From contig URMK01000028.1 of NCBI GenBank assembly GCA_900548905.1, forward strand, positions 1 through 64,000: a stretch of 64,000 bases of DNA, in the 5' to 3' direction. The notes under the pieces are model-generated. The model made no database searches, had not been told where the DNA came from, and saw only the letters and a list, made by a program, of their open reading frames with translations. The translations under genes were made by a program, and so were the position numbers. Positions 18,123-26,979 of the stretch are shown here, one piece after another. The stretch comes from an uncultured Lachnospiraceae bacterium (GTDB taxonomy: Bacteria > Bacillota > Clostridia > Lachnospirales > Lachnospiraceae). Within the stretch, counting starts at the first letter, position 1; the number at the start of each line of letters is the position of its first letter.

Positions 18123-19202
18123 ATGATGTTATTTGAAAACTTTAAGCAAGGTCTGAATCTGGGCGGATTTCTGTCCCAGTATGAACTTATTGCGGGTTCC
18201 GGTTCCAGGGAGGCACTGCACCGCCATTTTGAGACTTTTATTACGGAAGAGGATATCCGGCAAATCGCAGCCTGGGGATTTGATCATGTCAGAATCCCCA
18301 TGGACGGTTACTTGTTTTATGATAAGGAAAAGAAGTGTCTGAAGGAAAAGCCTCTGGAATATCTGGATCGCTGTATAGGATGGTGTGCGGAACAGGGAAT
18401 GAATGCGATAATTGATCTGCATAACATAGAAGGGCATGTATATGGCCAAATGGACAGCCCTACGCCCCTAATGGCAGATGCTGCACTTCGGGACAACTTC
18501 TGCAGCTTTTGGAGCGAAATGGCGGAACATTTTAAAGGTTATAACAAGACAAAGCTGATGTTCGAACTATTTAATGAAATAGCAGATTCCACCGGATATC
18601 TGTGGAATAAACTTTATAAAAAAGCTATTCAAGAAATCCGTAAGGCCGATACAGGCCGCTGGGTTTTGGTGGGATCGAATTATGTTAACAGCGTAGGATA
18701 CCTTGACCGCCTTGATTTATTGGAAGATCCTTATGTATTTTATAACTTCCATTATTATGAACCCAATGTTTTTACGCATCAGAGAGCACATTTCTCAGAG
18801 GAATTCCGTACCTGGGACCGGCCCCTCGCTTATCCCGGGGATATGGCAGATTACCTTGTTTTTCTGGAAGAACATGAAGAATTCAGGAAAGAGCATCCCC
18901 TGATGACACATGATACCACCTGCAATGATAAAAAACTGATGCAGGCTTTCCTGGCAGAGGCAGATAAATTCATGAAATATTCCGGCTGTGAATTATATTG
19001 CGGCGAATTCGGCGTGATAGATTCCGCGCCGGCGGAGGAGGCTGTGAAATGGATCCGGGATTTTATTTCCGCTTGTGACAATATGAAAATCGGGCATGCG
19101 ATGTGGAATTATAAATGTCTGGATTTTGAACTTGTGGACAGGAATAATAAGGTGATCAGACCGGAAATCCTGGAGGTGCTGAAGGAACTGAATCAGGGAT
19201 AG
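18123..19202 (+). CDS. Glycoside hydrolase family 5 enzyme, intracellular
   Basis: A (beta/alpha)8 retaining glycosidase of 359 residues without a signal peptide, so it should act on imported oligosaccharides. Family signs are GLNLGGFL near the start, HVRIPMDG, IDLHNIEG, the acid/base LFELFNEI (E152) and the nucleophile YCGEFGV (E295). GH5 covers cellulases, mannanases and exo-glucosidases; the subfamily cannot be set by eye. Two adjacent ATG codons (18123, 18126) follow AGGGAGG; either may be used. It is the last gene of the importer operon. Confidence 0.85.
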   Translation: MMLFENFKQGLNLGGFLSQYELIAGSGSREALHRHFETFITEEDIRQIAAWGFDHVRIPMDGYLFYDKEKKCLKEKPLEYLDRCIGWCAEQGMNAIIDLHNIEGHVYGQMDSPTPLMADAALRDNFCSFWSEMAEHFKGYNKTKLMFELFNEIADSTGYLWNKLYKKAIQEIRKADTGRWVLVGSNYVNSVGYLDRLDLLEDPYVFYNFHYYEPNVFTHQRAHFSEEFRTWDRPLAYPGDMADYLVFLEEHEEFRKEHPLMTHDTTCNDKKLMQAFLAEADKFMKYSGCELYCGEFGVIDSAPAEEAVKWIRDFISACDNMKIGHAMWNYKCLDFELVDRNNKVIRPEILEVLKELNQG

Positions 19203-19240
19203 TCCTCTTTGTTAGATATGATATCAATTGATAGTTCATT

Positions 19241-19268
19241 AGAAGCGGCGGTATTCCCTGCCGCTTCT
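19241..19268. terminator. Terminator hairpin after GH5 gene
   Basis: Perfect 9-bp stem AGAAGCGGC (19241-19249) and GCCGCTTCT (19260-19268) with a 10-nt loop, lying between the GH5 gene and the convergent acetyltransferase. The T run is poor. Confidence 0.6.
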
Positions 19269-19357
19269 AATTGCCTTTGGCCTTCCGATAAGGAACAGAT
19301 GAGCTGGAATAAGGAAGTGTATCCTTTTATATGATTTTTCAGGTAAGTTTTGCGTCT

Positions 19358-19852
19358 TTATACTTCAAGCTTTTTCCTGTAATACAGAACTAATTGTCCT
19401 TCCTGGTTTTCCGTAGTGACGAATTCGTCATATCCCCAATGCAGATATATCCCCAGATTTCTTGTTTCACGTGCTTCCACACCTATGGTAAGGAACGTAT
19501 AGCCATGTTCCGCAGCATAGCTTTCCATCATATGCACAAGTGCGGAAATGTACCCTTTTCCTTCATGTTCTTTGCGGATACGCAGCGCATTTATATTGGC
19601 TGTTGTTTTATTATCGGCCAGCTCTGTCTTGCCGCTGACTGCACCGCATTCCGGTGAAAAAATCAAAGTCCCCTCACCCACCGGAATTCCGTCGTAAACA
19701 ATGACAAAGGTATAAGCATCGCCGCTCTGGTTATAGGAAATATAGGTACGTTTCCACATACGCCAGCGGTCATTGCCCAAATTATCAGCAATGTTCATAT
19801 CCCATATCTGTTCCAGATCTTCTGGTGTTGCTTTTCTGTATTCGATGATCAT
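19358..19852 (-). CDS. GNAT-family N-acetyltransferase
   Basis: A 164-residue single-domain acetyl-CoA-dependent acetyltransferase. The core is visible as NINALRIRKEHEGKGYISALVHMME (acetyl-CoA loop R/Q-x-x-G-x-G/A, here EGKGY) and the C-terminal NLGIYLHWGYDEF, where the NxxxY..GF pattern is typical. The substrate is unknown. It is a stand-alone gene at the start of a 6-kb patch of acetyltransferases and methyltransferases. Confidence 0.85.
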   Translation of the reverse strand: MIIEYRKATPEDLEQIWDMNIADNLGNDRWRMWKRTYISYNQSGDAYTFVIVYDGIPVGEGTLIFSPECGAVSGKTELADNKTTANINALRIRKEHEGKGYISALVHMMESYAAEHGYTFLTIGVEARETRNLGIYLHWGYDEFVTTENQEGQLVLYYRKKLEV

Positions 19853-20039
19853 TTTCTTATATCCTCTCTTTTTTACTCTAAAATTATATCATCATTATGA
19901 TACCGTTTACAAATTATTTCTAGACAAATAAGAGCCACTTCTTTCTGAAAATCCAGATAAAAGAATTAATAAGTGTACAATAAGAAATTTATTAAGTATA
20001 ATATATACGATATAATAAACATTATTGCTGGAGAAGGAT

Positions 20040-20681
20040 ATGAAAAAGATAATTGAATATTTTGACGAAGAAGCAGTAAGGCATGATAATTATTTTATAC
20101 GTAAGTTGGGAATGACAGAATTTTATGATGAAATAGAATACCAGATAAATCAATGTTGTCCGATAAAAAATTTACTTGTTATCGGTTGTGGTACAGGACT
20201 TGAAATTGAGCGGATTAAATTTCCATGCAATGTAACAGCTGTAGATATCTCCCCTGTAATGATTCAACAACTTATGAGAAAGAAATACTATCAAGGTGTA
20301 AAAGTGACACCAGTATGTGCATCGATTTTAGATTATGATTTAGGAAAGGAAAAGTACGATGCAGTTATAACATGTTATACGTTACACCATTTTAATGAAC
20401 AGCAGAAGTTTGATATAATAACAAAAGTGTTTTGTTGTTTAAAGAAAAAAGGAGTATTTATAAATGGAGATTCAACGGCCCATAATATTTACGATGAACT
20501 GGAACGAATAAAGGACGCTGAACAAATATATAAACAGGAAAACATGCCTTTTGCATCACTGCATATTGATGTTCCATTAACAAAAGAAAAAGAAATCTCT
20601 ATTTTAGAATTAGTCGGTTTTTCATCAATTGCTATTGAAAAAGAGTGGTCAGAAACAACTCTTTATAAATGTGTAAAATAA
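20040..20681 (+). CDS. Class I SAM-dependent methyltransferase (AT-rich)
   Basis: A 213-residue methyltransferase with a Rossmann SAM site (NLLVIGCGTGLEIERI, then TAVDISPVMI) and a motif IV-like YDAVITCYTLHHF. The target is unknown. The ATG at 20040 follows GGAGAAGG; the TTG at 20025 overlaps that site and is unlikely. Base composition is clearly more AT-rich than the flanks, and the upstream stretch carries several TATAAT-like boxes, suggesting recent transfer. Confidence 0.8.
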   Translation: MKKIIEYFDEEAVRHDNYFIRKLGMTEFYDEIEYQINQCCPIKNLLVIGCGTGLEIERIKFPCNVTAVDISPVMIQQLMRKKYYQGVKVTPVCASILDYDLGKEKYDAVITCYTLHHFNEQQKFDIITKVFCCLKKKGVFINGDSTAHNIYDELERIKDAEQIYKQENMPFASLHIDVPLTKEKEISILELVGFSSIAIEKEWSETTLYKCVK

Positions 20682-20803
20682 TTACATTTTTCAGCTTACG
20701 ATTTGATGTGAATATTTTTAAGATGTTTGCATCATATTGACCTAACATTTTTTATTGAATAGCATCTGAAAACTGGCAATGTAAATTTAATGAGGTGACA
20801 AAG

Positions 20804-21571
20804 ATGGATTTCAGAAAAACATTCGACAGAATCCCGGAACAGTTTGACAAATGGCGGCCGCGTTATTGCGACGAACTTTTTAAAGAAATCATTGAGTATG
20901 CGGCCATACAATCCGGCAAACCGGTACTTGAAATTGGTCCGGGAACCGGGCAGGCTACGGAGCCTTTCTTAAAAACAGGCTGTGATTATCTGGCGATTGA
21001 GCTGGGTGAAAACTTTGTGGAATTTACGAAAAAGAAGTTTGGTTCTTATGAAAATTTTCATATCGTGAACGATGATTTTGAAACCCATGATTTTGGCGGA
21101 CAGAAATTTGACCTGATCTTCTCTGCAGCCACGATCCAATGGATACCGGAAGAAATAGGATTCCCCAAGATATTTCACCTGCTGAAGAACGGTGGGACAT
21201 TAGCTATGTTTATGACCCGTACGGATGAGAAAACGCCGAACGGGACGTTATATGATGAAATACAGAAAGTGTATGACGAGCACTTCCATGTGGAGACCAG
21301 ATATACATGCAGCCTGGAATATGATAATGTTGTGAACTATGGTTTTACAGATTATCATTACCGGGACTGGAAGCAGACAAGAATTTATAATGCGGATGAG
21401 TATGTGGAATATCTTGCCGGTTCCATGGTGGAACATATCACTTTAAAAGAGCCTTATAAATCCAACTTTTATAACGGGGTTCATGAGGCGGTAGTAAAGG
21501 CCGGCAATAAAATAATACTGAATGATACGATTGCATTATATCTGGCAAAAAAACCAGTTGTGGGAGTATAG
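20804..21571 (+). CDS. Class I SAM-dependent methyltransferase
   Basis: A 255-residue methyltransferase of the type 11/25 class. It starts MDFRKTFDRIPEQFDKWRPRY, an opening typical of this Firmicutes group; the SAM site is VLEIGPGTGQATEPF and the acidic loop DYLAIELG; motif IV is FDLIFSAATIQWI. The ATG at 20804 follows GAGGTG at 6 nt; the GTG at 20795 lies inside that site. The substrate is unknown. It is not obviously co-transcribed with the methyltransferase before it (about 120 nt gap). Confidence 0.82.
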   Translation: MDFRKTFDRIPEQFDKWRPRYCDELFKEIIEYAAIQSGKPVLEIGPGTGQATEPFLKTGCDYLAIELGENFVEFTKKKFGSYENFHIVNDDFETHDFGGQKFDLIFSAATIQWIPEEIGFPKIFHLLKNGGTLAMFMTRTDEKTPNGTLYDEIQKVYDEHFHVETRYTCSLEYDNVVNYGFTDYHYRDWKQTRIYNADEYVEYLAGSMVEHITLKEPYKSNFYNGVHEAVVKAGNKIILNDTIALYLAKKPVVGV

Positions 21572-21618
21572 CATGGCAGGCATCCCGATTGGTGTATGGA
21601 TATGTCCCAAGCCGTCTT

Positions 21619-22812
21619 TTATCGGTTCTCCTGCTTTGATGAAGTAAAACGCAAAGAGGGAGATAATAGCGGGATGGCGGCCAGGAGAGCCATAATCACA
21701 TAGGAAGCGGAAAAGATATACATACATTGGTCAATTGTGTATGTTTCAGCAACCCTTCCAAGAACATTGTTTCCGAGAGCATCTCCCAGGCTTCCGCATA
21801 CGGATATGAGTGCAAGTTCAAACCCCTTTTGTTCTTTTCTGATAAAACCGATCCGTTCTCTGGGGATTCCAACGAAGGTGCAGGAAATGGAAACACTGCA
21901 TAGCAGAAATATGGTCATGAACACTGCGGGAGAAGGGGACTTTATGAGCAGCAGCCCGCCCAACGCAGTCACCAGCAGGAACAGGATGTTGAATTTTACA
22001 ACATTCACCTTATCTACCGCGCGTCCGGCCAGCATATAGGTCGGGGCGCTGATGAGTTCATCCATGGACATGAGGATCCCCAGCTTGGCAGGTGAGAAAA
22101 GCAGTACGTTATAGCAGTACATGGGTATGATAAAGCTCCACATGGGACCTGCCACAAAAGACTGGATAAAAATCAGCAGGCAGAAAATCAGGATCCTTTT
22201 ATTGATGGATTTGAATATATGCAGAATGGGAATCCGTTCCTTACGGATCCGTTCCTTGTTCTTCAGCACTGCGGCAGCCCAGATGGTTGCAGCTATCAGC
22301 AGGAAGCTGCATAGGTAAAGGGCAAATGCCCCTTCCCTGAACTGATATAAAAGACCTGATATCATACCGCCGATGCTTGCCAGAAGGGAAGATATGCCCT
22401 GTACGGCACCGTATAGTTTCCCATATCCCCCGCCGTCTGCCATTTCCATGATATAGGAACCGTTTACGGCAAGGAAGATTCCCCGAAAAATACCCAGAGC
22501 AGCCATCAATACCGTAAATGTTAATAGCTTATCCGCTTTTGCCAGAAGGATACAGACTGCACCCAGGCCGGCCAGAGAACAAAGGATGAATTTCTTAGTT
22601 CCCAGAAGGTCGGAAAGATGTCCGATCATGAGTTTTATGACCATCAGACCTATAGCTACCGCAGACATGGCGCTTCCTATTTTGCTGTAGCTGAGTCCGT
22701 GATCTACCATTCTCAGCGGAATAACCGTCATAACTACATTATAGCCGAAGGAAATCAATCCAGATATAAGAGTAAAACTGATGAACTCTTTGTTTATTCT
22801 GCGCCCCTGCAT
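21619..22812 (-). CDS. MFS transporter
   Basis: A 397-residue, 12-helix major facilitator protein. It opens MQGRRINKEFISFTL and then helix 1; the loop 2-3 signature is GHLSDLLGTKKF (G-x-x-x-D-x-x-G-R/K-K). Such proteins are usually drug or metabolite exporters. The start at 22812 is set by AAGGGG six nt upstream and by the position of helix 1; the longer frame to 22989 adds a non-membrane tail and crosses the promoter at 22853-22881. It is transcribed away from the acetyltransferase at 23014. Confidence 0.85.
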   Translation of the reverse strand: MQGRRINKEFISFTLISGLISFGYNVVMTVIPLRMVDHGLSYSKIGSAMSAVAIGLMVIKLMIGHLSDLLGTKKFILCSLAGLGAVCILLAKADKLLTFTVLMAALGIFRGIFLAVNGSYIMEMADGGGYGKLYGAVQGISSLLASIGGMISGLLYQFREGAFALYLCSFLLIAATIWAAAVLKNKERIRKERIPILHIFKSINKRILIFCLLIFIQSFVAGPMWSFIIPMYCYNVLLFSPAKLGILMSMDELISAPTYMLAGRAVDKVNVVKFNILFLLVTALGGLLLIKSPSPAVFMTIFLLCSVSISCTFVGIPRERIGFIRKEQKGFELALISVCGSLGDALGNNVLGRVAETYTIDQCMYIFSASYVIMALLAAIPLLSPSLRFTSSKQENR

Positions 22813-22852
22813 TTCCTGCCCCTTATAAGAAAAACAAACATGTGTTCTGCTT

Positions 22853-22881
22853 ATAATAGCACATACGTTCGAACTATGCAA
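22853..22881 (-). promoter_or_regulatory. Promoter of the MFS gene
   Basis: On the minus strand: TTGCAT (22881-22876), 17 nt, TATTAT (22858-22853), about 40 nt before the start codon. Confidence 0.55.
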
Positions 22882-22905
22882 GCCCTGAAATGAAAGTATT
22901 TTGTC

Positions 22906-22934
22906 TTGACAGTTCAGAGGTGCAGGCTTAGAAT
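22906..22934 (+). promoter_or_regulatory. Promoter of the acetyltransferase at 23014
   Basis: TTGACA at 22906-22911, 17 nt, TAGAAT at 22929-22934; strong sigma-A promoter about 80 nt before the start. Confidence 0.75.
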
Positions 22935-23013
22935 ATACGGATAAACTGAACCGGTTTTGCCTCCCTGTGTTACAGGATAAGGAACGCAAAAAAGGAGAAA
23001 GGAGACTGTTCAG

Positions 23014-23463
23014 ATGGAGATTGAGACCCGGGAATATACACCGGAGGATTATGGTTTTGTCTATGATTTAAAAAAGGAGTCCTATTTGTCATATGTCTCC
23101 CGGATATGGGGCTGGAATGAGGAAAAGCAGGTGGATTATTTTAACACTTATATTGAACAGGCAAAGGGTAATATGAAAATAATAGTTGCCGACGGTGTTA
23201 AAATAGGAATGATAAACTGGAGTACCAACGAAAATACATATGAAATAGAAAACATCTGTCTTTCACCGAAATACAGAAATAAAGGAATTGGGACGCAATT
23301 GCTTACTGTTATTATTGAAACTTGTACATATCCGATGATACAGCTTCAGGTATTTAAGGATAATCCGGCAATCAGTCTGTATCAGCGTTTGGGTTTTCAA
23401 GTGGCCGGAGAATCAGAAATCTATTATCAAATGCAGTTATTGACACAGCGGACCCCGCAGTAG
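23014..23463 (+). CDS. GNAT-family N-acetyltransferase
   Basis: A 149-residue RimI-like acetyltransferase. The acetyl-CoA loop is ICLSPKYRNKGIGTQLL and the closing motif is DNPAISLYQRLGFQ, both canonical. The substrate is unknown. It has its own strong promoter, divergent from the MFS exporter; the pairing of an exporter and a modifying enzyme would suit a drug or metabolite defence role, but this is inference. Confidence 0.85.
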   Translation: MEIETREYTPEDYGFVYDLKKESYLSYVSRIWGWNEEKQVDYFNTYIEQAKGNMKIIVADGVKIGMINWSTNENTYEIENICLSPKYRNKGIGTQLLTVIIETCTYPMIQLQVFKDNPAISLYQRLGFQVAGESEIYYQMQLLTQRTPQ

Positions 23464-23538
23464 TGCAGGAGCCGCTGTTATTCCTTCTGTGCGGAGAACA
23501 AATAGATTTGTATGGTCAATAAGCCTTGCTTGATTCAC

Positions 23539-24147
23539 TTATATCTTCTGGGCGACTATTTTATTAGAAGCATGATAATGCCGGGGAACACCGGGGTGTT
23601 CATCTTCAAAGGTATAAGACTTAAATTGGAGGATGTTCCAGTCCGCGTATAGCGCTTTAATTTCCTCATCCTCTGCAAGTCCGACTGCAAAAGGTGCTAT
23701 ATCAGGTGATGCAGGCAACACATTTGTGAAAAGCTGAATGATATGTATCCCATGTTCATTGGTGTTTTCTTTAGCGTTAAGCAGGAAATTTTTCCAATGA
23801 TCTTTTTCTACGAAATGCAGCGTGCCAAAGGACATGATAAGATCATAGCATTTGTCAAATGTAAACTTTGTTAAGTCCTGGGCCCAGGCTGAAACCTGCA
23901 GGTTTTTAGAGACGGCCAGGCGGTTAAGTCTGGCAATTGCGTTTTCTGACAAGTCAAAAGCCTCAACATTAGTATAACCAAGGCCGGACAGGTATAATGC
24001 GTTCTTGCCGTCTCCGCATCCCACATCTAAAACAGACCACGATTTGTTGAACAGATGTTGGAATTCATCTATTGTGGCGTTGGGATGTATACCAAAAGTG
24101 GATACACTGTCATCTTTGTAGGAGTCTTCCCAAAAAGGTATGTTCAT
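23539..24147 (-). CDS. Class I SAM-dependent methyltransferase
   Basis: A 202-residue methyltransferase (TehB/Methyltransf_11-like). It starts MNIPFWEDSYKDD, has the SAM loop VLDVGCGDGKNALYL and second-strand acidic VEAFDLSENAI, then DLIMSFGTLHFVE. The ATG at 24147 follows GGAGGT at 7 nt; the longer frame to 24222 is rejected. The substrate is unknown. It lies head-to-tail with the acetyltransferase upstream (about 105 nt gap). Confidence 0.83.
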   Translation of the reverse strand: MNIPFWEDSYKDDSVSTFGIHPNATIDEFQHLFNKSWSVLDVGCGDGKNALYLSGLGYTNVEAFDLSENAIARLNRLAVSKNLQVSAWAQDLTKFTFDKCYDLIMSFGTLHFVEKDHWKNFLLNAKENTNEHGIHIIQLFTNVLPASPDIAPFAVGLAEDEEIKALYADWNILQFKSYTFEDEHPGVPRHYHASNKIVAQKI

Positions 24148-24252
24148 TGTATGACCTCCGTTTGTAATGTGGTTCCTCCGTATCTGCCTGTAAAATACAG
24201 CATCATTATCTTTTTTGTACATAGAATAACTTCGAGGAGGAGTATTTATCCT

Positions 24253-25023
24253 CTATGTATTGTGCTCGTGCTCATTTTGTTTAAGCCAGATATTGGCAGT
24301 TACATCGGGCCGGGGCTCAAACCCCAGTTTTTTCGCAAGGATTTGCGAAACTTCCCGATAGGGCCAGGTACACCAATCCGGTATGATATCCCTTTTCAGC
24401 AATTCTGTAATCAATGCCGCAGCAGCGATTTTCCCATATCCCTTATTTTGTTCTGATTCCACGGTACTGATATCAATTTCCGCATGTTTTTTCCCGAGCA
24501 TAAAGCCGGAACAGAAGCTTACGCATATTCCATTTTTATAAACTCTTGCTATCGGGTAAGGACATGCTGAATGGAAATCCTGTTCATAAAGAATGCGGAC
24601 CGTAACGTCTTCCGGTTTCGTGATATCTTTTTTCCTATCCATAAAATAATTCGTGTTTAATGTAAATATTTTTCTTGCATCATATATCCCGCTATGCCTG
24701 TTAAAGACAGAAGAAATTACATCCTGCCATGGCCCGGATGGGCAGAAGACAACCGCTTCCTCCTTATATTTTGTAAGGATATAATCTTCAAAAATAAGAT
24801 GATTAAGAGTTTCGGGTGCGTAGGGAGTGTCCGGATTCCCTGCTACATAATGAAAATCAAACGGGGTGAACAATATGGCATAATCGGGGTTTTCATAATC
24901 ATTCACGTATAATTCGCCGTCATATTGTCCTTCTAATGAAGAATAGATGACCGGAAGATTATAGCGATAGGTATGAAATAAATAACGGTATCGTAAATAA
25001 TCTTTCTTTTGAACCTTATGCAA
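24253..25023 (-). CDS. GNAT-family N-acetyltransferase, two-part
   Basis: A 256-residue protein whose C-terminal half is a GNAT domain (AEIDISTVESEQNKGYGKIAAAALI as acetyl-CoA loop; SQILAKKLGFEP as closing motif). The N-terminal half is the extra domain seen in the GNAT_acetyltran (FR47-like/zwittermicin-resistance-like) group of Firmicutes. No substrate can be named. There is no obvious promoter in the 150 nt before it beyond generally AT-rich DNA. Confidence 0.75.
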   Translation of the reverse strand: MHKVQKKDYLRYRYLFHTYRYNLPVIYSSLEGQYDGELYVNDYENPDYAILFTPFDFHYVAGNPDTPYAPETLNHLIFEDYILTKYKEEAVVFCPSGPWQDVISSVFNRHSGIYDARKIFTLNTNYFMDRKKDITKPEDVTVRILYEQDFHSACPYPIARVYKNGICVSFCSGFMLGKKHAEIDISTVESEQNKGYGKIAAAALITELLKRDIIPDWCTWPYREVSQILAKKLGFEPRPDVTANIWLKQNEHEHNT

Positions 25024-25179
25024 TTGGCTTCTCCTTATGAATAAAAAGGTAATTTTTAGTTTTCAGCTACATATTTCCGGATTCTTTGCAGAAATCCTAT
25101 GGTTATATTATTTGTATGCTATTATATTGCATTTATTGAAATGACGTCAGGTATAATAATATGTTAAATCATTATTCTC

Positions 25180-26979
25180 CTACACCAAAGGATTCACCTC
25201 CCCTTCCATCAACGGCACATGGCTTTCCTCGTATTCCTCCACCGTCATTTTCCGTATTTTAATAGTGACCGTAATCCCGCCGGAATCATTCTTTTCGATG
25301 TGAAGCCCGTAGTCCGGGCCATAAAACAGCTTCAACCGCTGGTTCAGGTTTTTTAACCCGAAATTTTCCCTGCTGTGCCGGATTGGCTGTTCTATTTTAT
25401 CATTTAAATCGGAGACTTCTTCCTCCGTCATTCCGTAGCCGTTATCTTTTACCCGGATTCTGATATTTTCCTCATCCAGAAAAGTTCCTTCAAAATCAAT
25501 TTCGTTATCCCTGCGGCTGGCGTCGAAGCCGTGGACAAAATAGTTTTCTATCAGCAGCTGGAAGACATTCCGGATAATACCGTATTTCAGAAGGGCGGAA
25601 TCAATGTCGTAGCGGAATCGCACCAGATCCCCGTACCTTGCGATGAGCAGGGACAGGTATTTCTTGCTGAAGGCCAGCTCCTCCCGGAAGGTGACAAATG
25701 TTTTAGCACCTACAAAGCTTCGGAAAATGGAAGCCAGGTTGGCGATCAATTCCGAGGTTTCGGCGTCTCCGTTGCTGTAGCATTTGTTGCGCAGCATTTC
25801 CAGGGTATTATATAAAAAATGGGGATTGAAGGTAGCCTGCAGCTCCGCCATTTCTGCATCCTTTTGCTTCAATTCAAAATAATAGGCTTTTTTTATGCTT
25901 TCATTGAGCCGGGAACTCATGGTGTTGATGTCCTGGGCGATTTCCGGGAAACCGCTTTGCCTGAAATTAGTGGGAAGCTGGTATTCCAGGTTGTTGTCGG
26001 CAAGAATGTTCAACCCCTCTTTTATGACGGCCACTTCTTCCGATACCTGCCGCTGGATGCTGCGGCCAATAAAAACGGAGAAACCAAAAAAGGCCATGAA
26101 GACGGCAAGAAGCAGCGGGGTGTCCTTGTGCATGGCCCGGAACATATCTGAGCGGTCAACGGTACATACAACATAGGAGGAGGCATTGCCGGAGGGGATC
26201 GCCATGACGTATTTTTTCTGCCCGTTTACGGTGCGGATACCTTCTGTCTGTTCTTCCGGCCGGTACAGGGTGCTGATATCATAATTTCCTTCGGAGTGGT
26301 AAACTACCTGGCCGTCGGATATCACATAATATTCCATGGATTTTATATTGTCAGGAAACAGGTTGGCGGACTGGGCGAGGGTGCCCGTCTGATACCCGAT
26401 AATGATGCTGCCGCTGCCGAAGCCGAAGGGAACTCCGCCGCAGATGGCAAAGGTTCCGTTATTGGCGGTATCGGAGGATAAGTGCTGCATACCGTAAATT
26501 TCCATCTGCCTGCTTTTATTGCGGATGTTCGGCATATAGGGAAAATCCTCCGATAGGGTTCGGATGGTGGAATCGTTGGTATGCTGGATATAATTTTCCT
26601 GTCTGGAAGCGGAGTATACGGCGATCCAGGAAATACGGTTGTCACGCAGGCTCATTTTCTTGAAAAGGCCGGAAAGCCGGTTCTTTTCCTGGGGTGTGAG
26701 TTCTTTTGCAGATACAAAATACCGTTGGATTAGTACCGCATCCTCCTCCAGCGTTTCGTAAACAGGCATATAGGCCTGCCAGAAATTATTGACGATATTG
26801 CCATATTCCTGGCTTGTGTAGATGCTGACCATATCCATGGAGGACAGGATGCGGTTTTTCTTGTCATGACAGGAAAAGTAAATGGCAAGGAAACTGAAAA
26901 TCAGCAGCAGGACACAGAAGACTCCCGCGCTCATGGCAAAAAGGTTTCTTACATTTTCATTGGGCTGTTTCTTTGTCAT
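25180..26979 (-). CDS. YesM-type sensor histidine kinase, second glycan locus
   Basis: A 599-residue membrane sensor kinase. A helix at about 14-35, an extracytoplasmic sensor domain, a second helix near 290-310 and a HAMP-like linker lead to the classic box QATFNPHFLYNTLEML (H387), then the N box FQLLIENYFVHGF and G box KDNGYGMTEEE. It overlaps its regulator gene by 4 bp (ATGA), so the pair is translationally coupled. Its neighbours are rhamnogalacturonan-type enzymes, so the signal is probably a pectin fragment or the loaded binding protein at 31540. Confidence 0.92.
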   Translation of the reverse strand: MTKKQPNENVRNLFAMSAGVFCVLLLIFSFLAIYFSCHDKKNRILSSMDMVSIYTSQEYGNIVNNFWQAYMPVYETLEEDAVLIQRYFVSAKELTPQEKNRLSGLFKKMSLRDNRISWIAVYSASRQENYIQHTNDSTIRTLSEDFPYMPNIRNKSRQMEIYGMQHLSSDTANNGTFAICGGVPFGFGSGSIIIGYQTGTLAQSANLFPDNIKSMEYYVISDGQVVYHSEGNYDISTLYRPEEQTEGIRTVNGQKKYVMAIPSGNASSYVVCTVDRSDMFRAMHKDTPLLLAVFMAFFGFSVFIGRSIQRQVSEEVAVIKEGLNILADNNLEYQLPTNFRQSGFPEIAQDINTMSSRLNESIKKAYYFELKQKDAEMAELQATFNPHFLYNTLEMLRNKCYSNGDAETSELIANLASIFRSFVGAKTFVTFREELAFSKKYLSLLIARYGDLVRFRYDIDSALLKYGIIRNVFQLLIENYFVHGFDASRRDNEIDFEGTFLDEENIRIRVKDNGYGMTEEEVSDLNDKIEQPIRHSRENFGLKNLNQRLKLFYGPDYGLHIEKNDSGGITVTIKIRKMTVEEYEESHVPLMEGEVNPLV

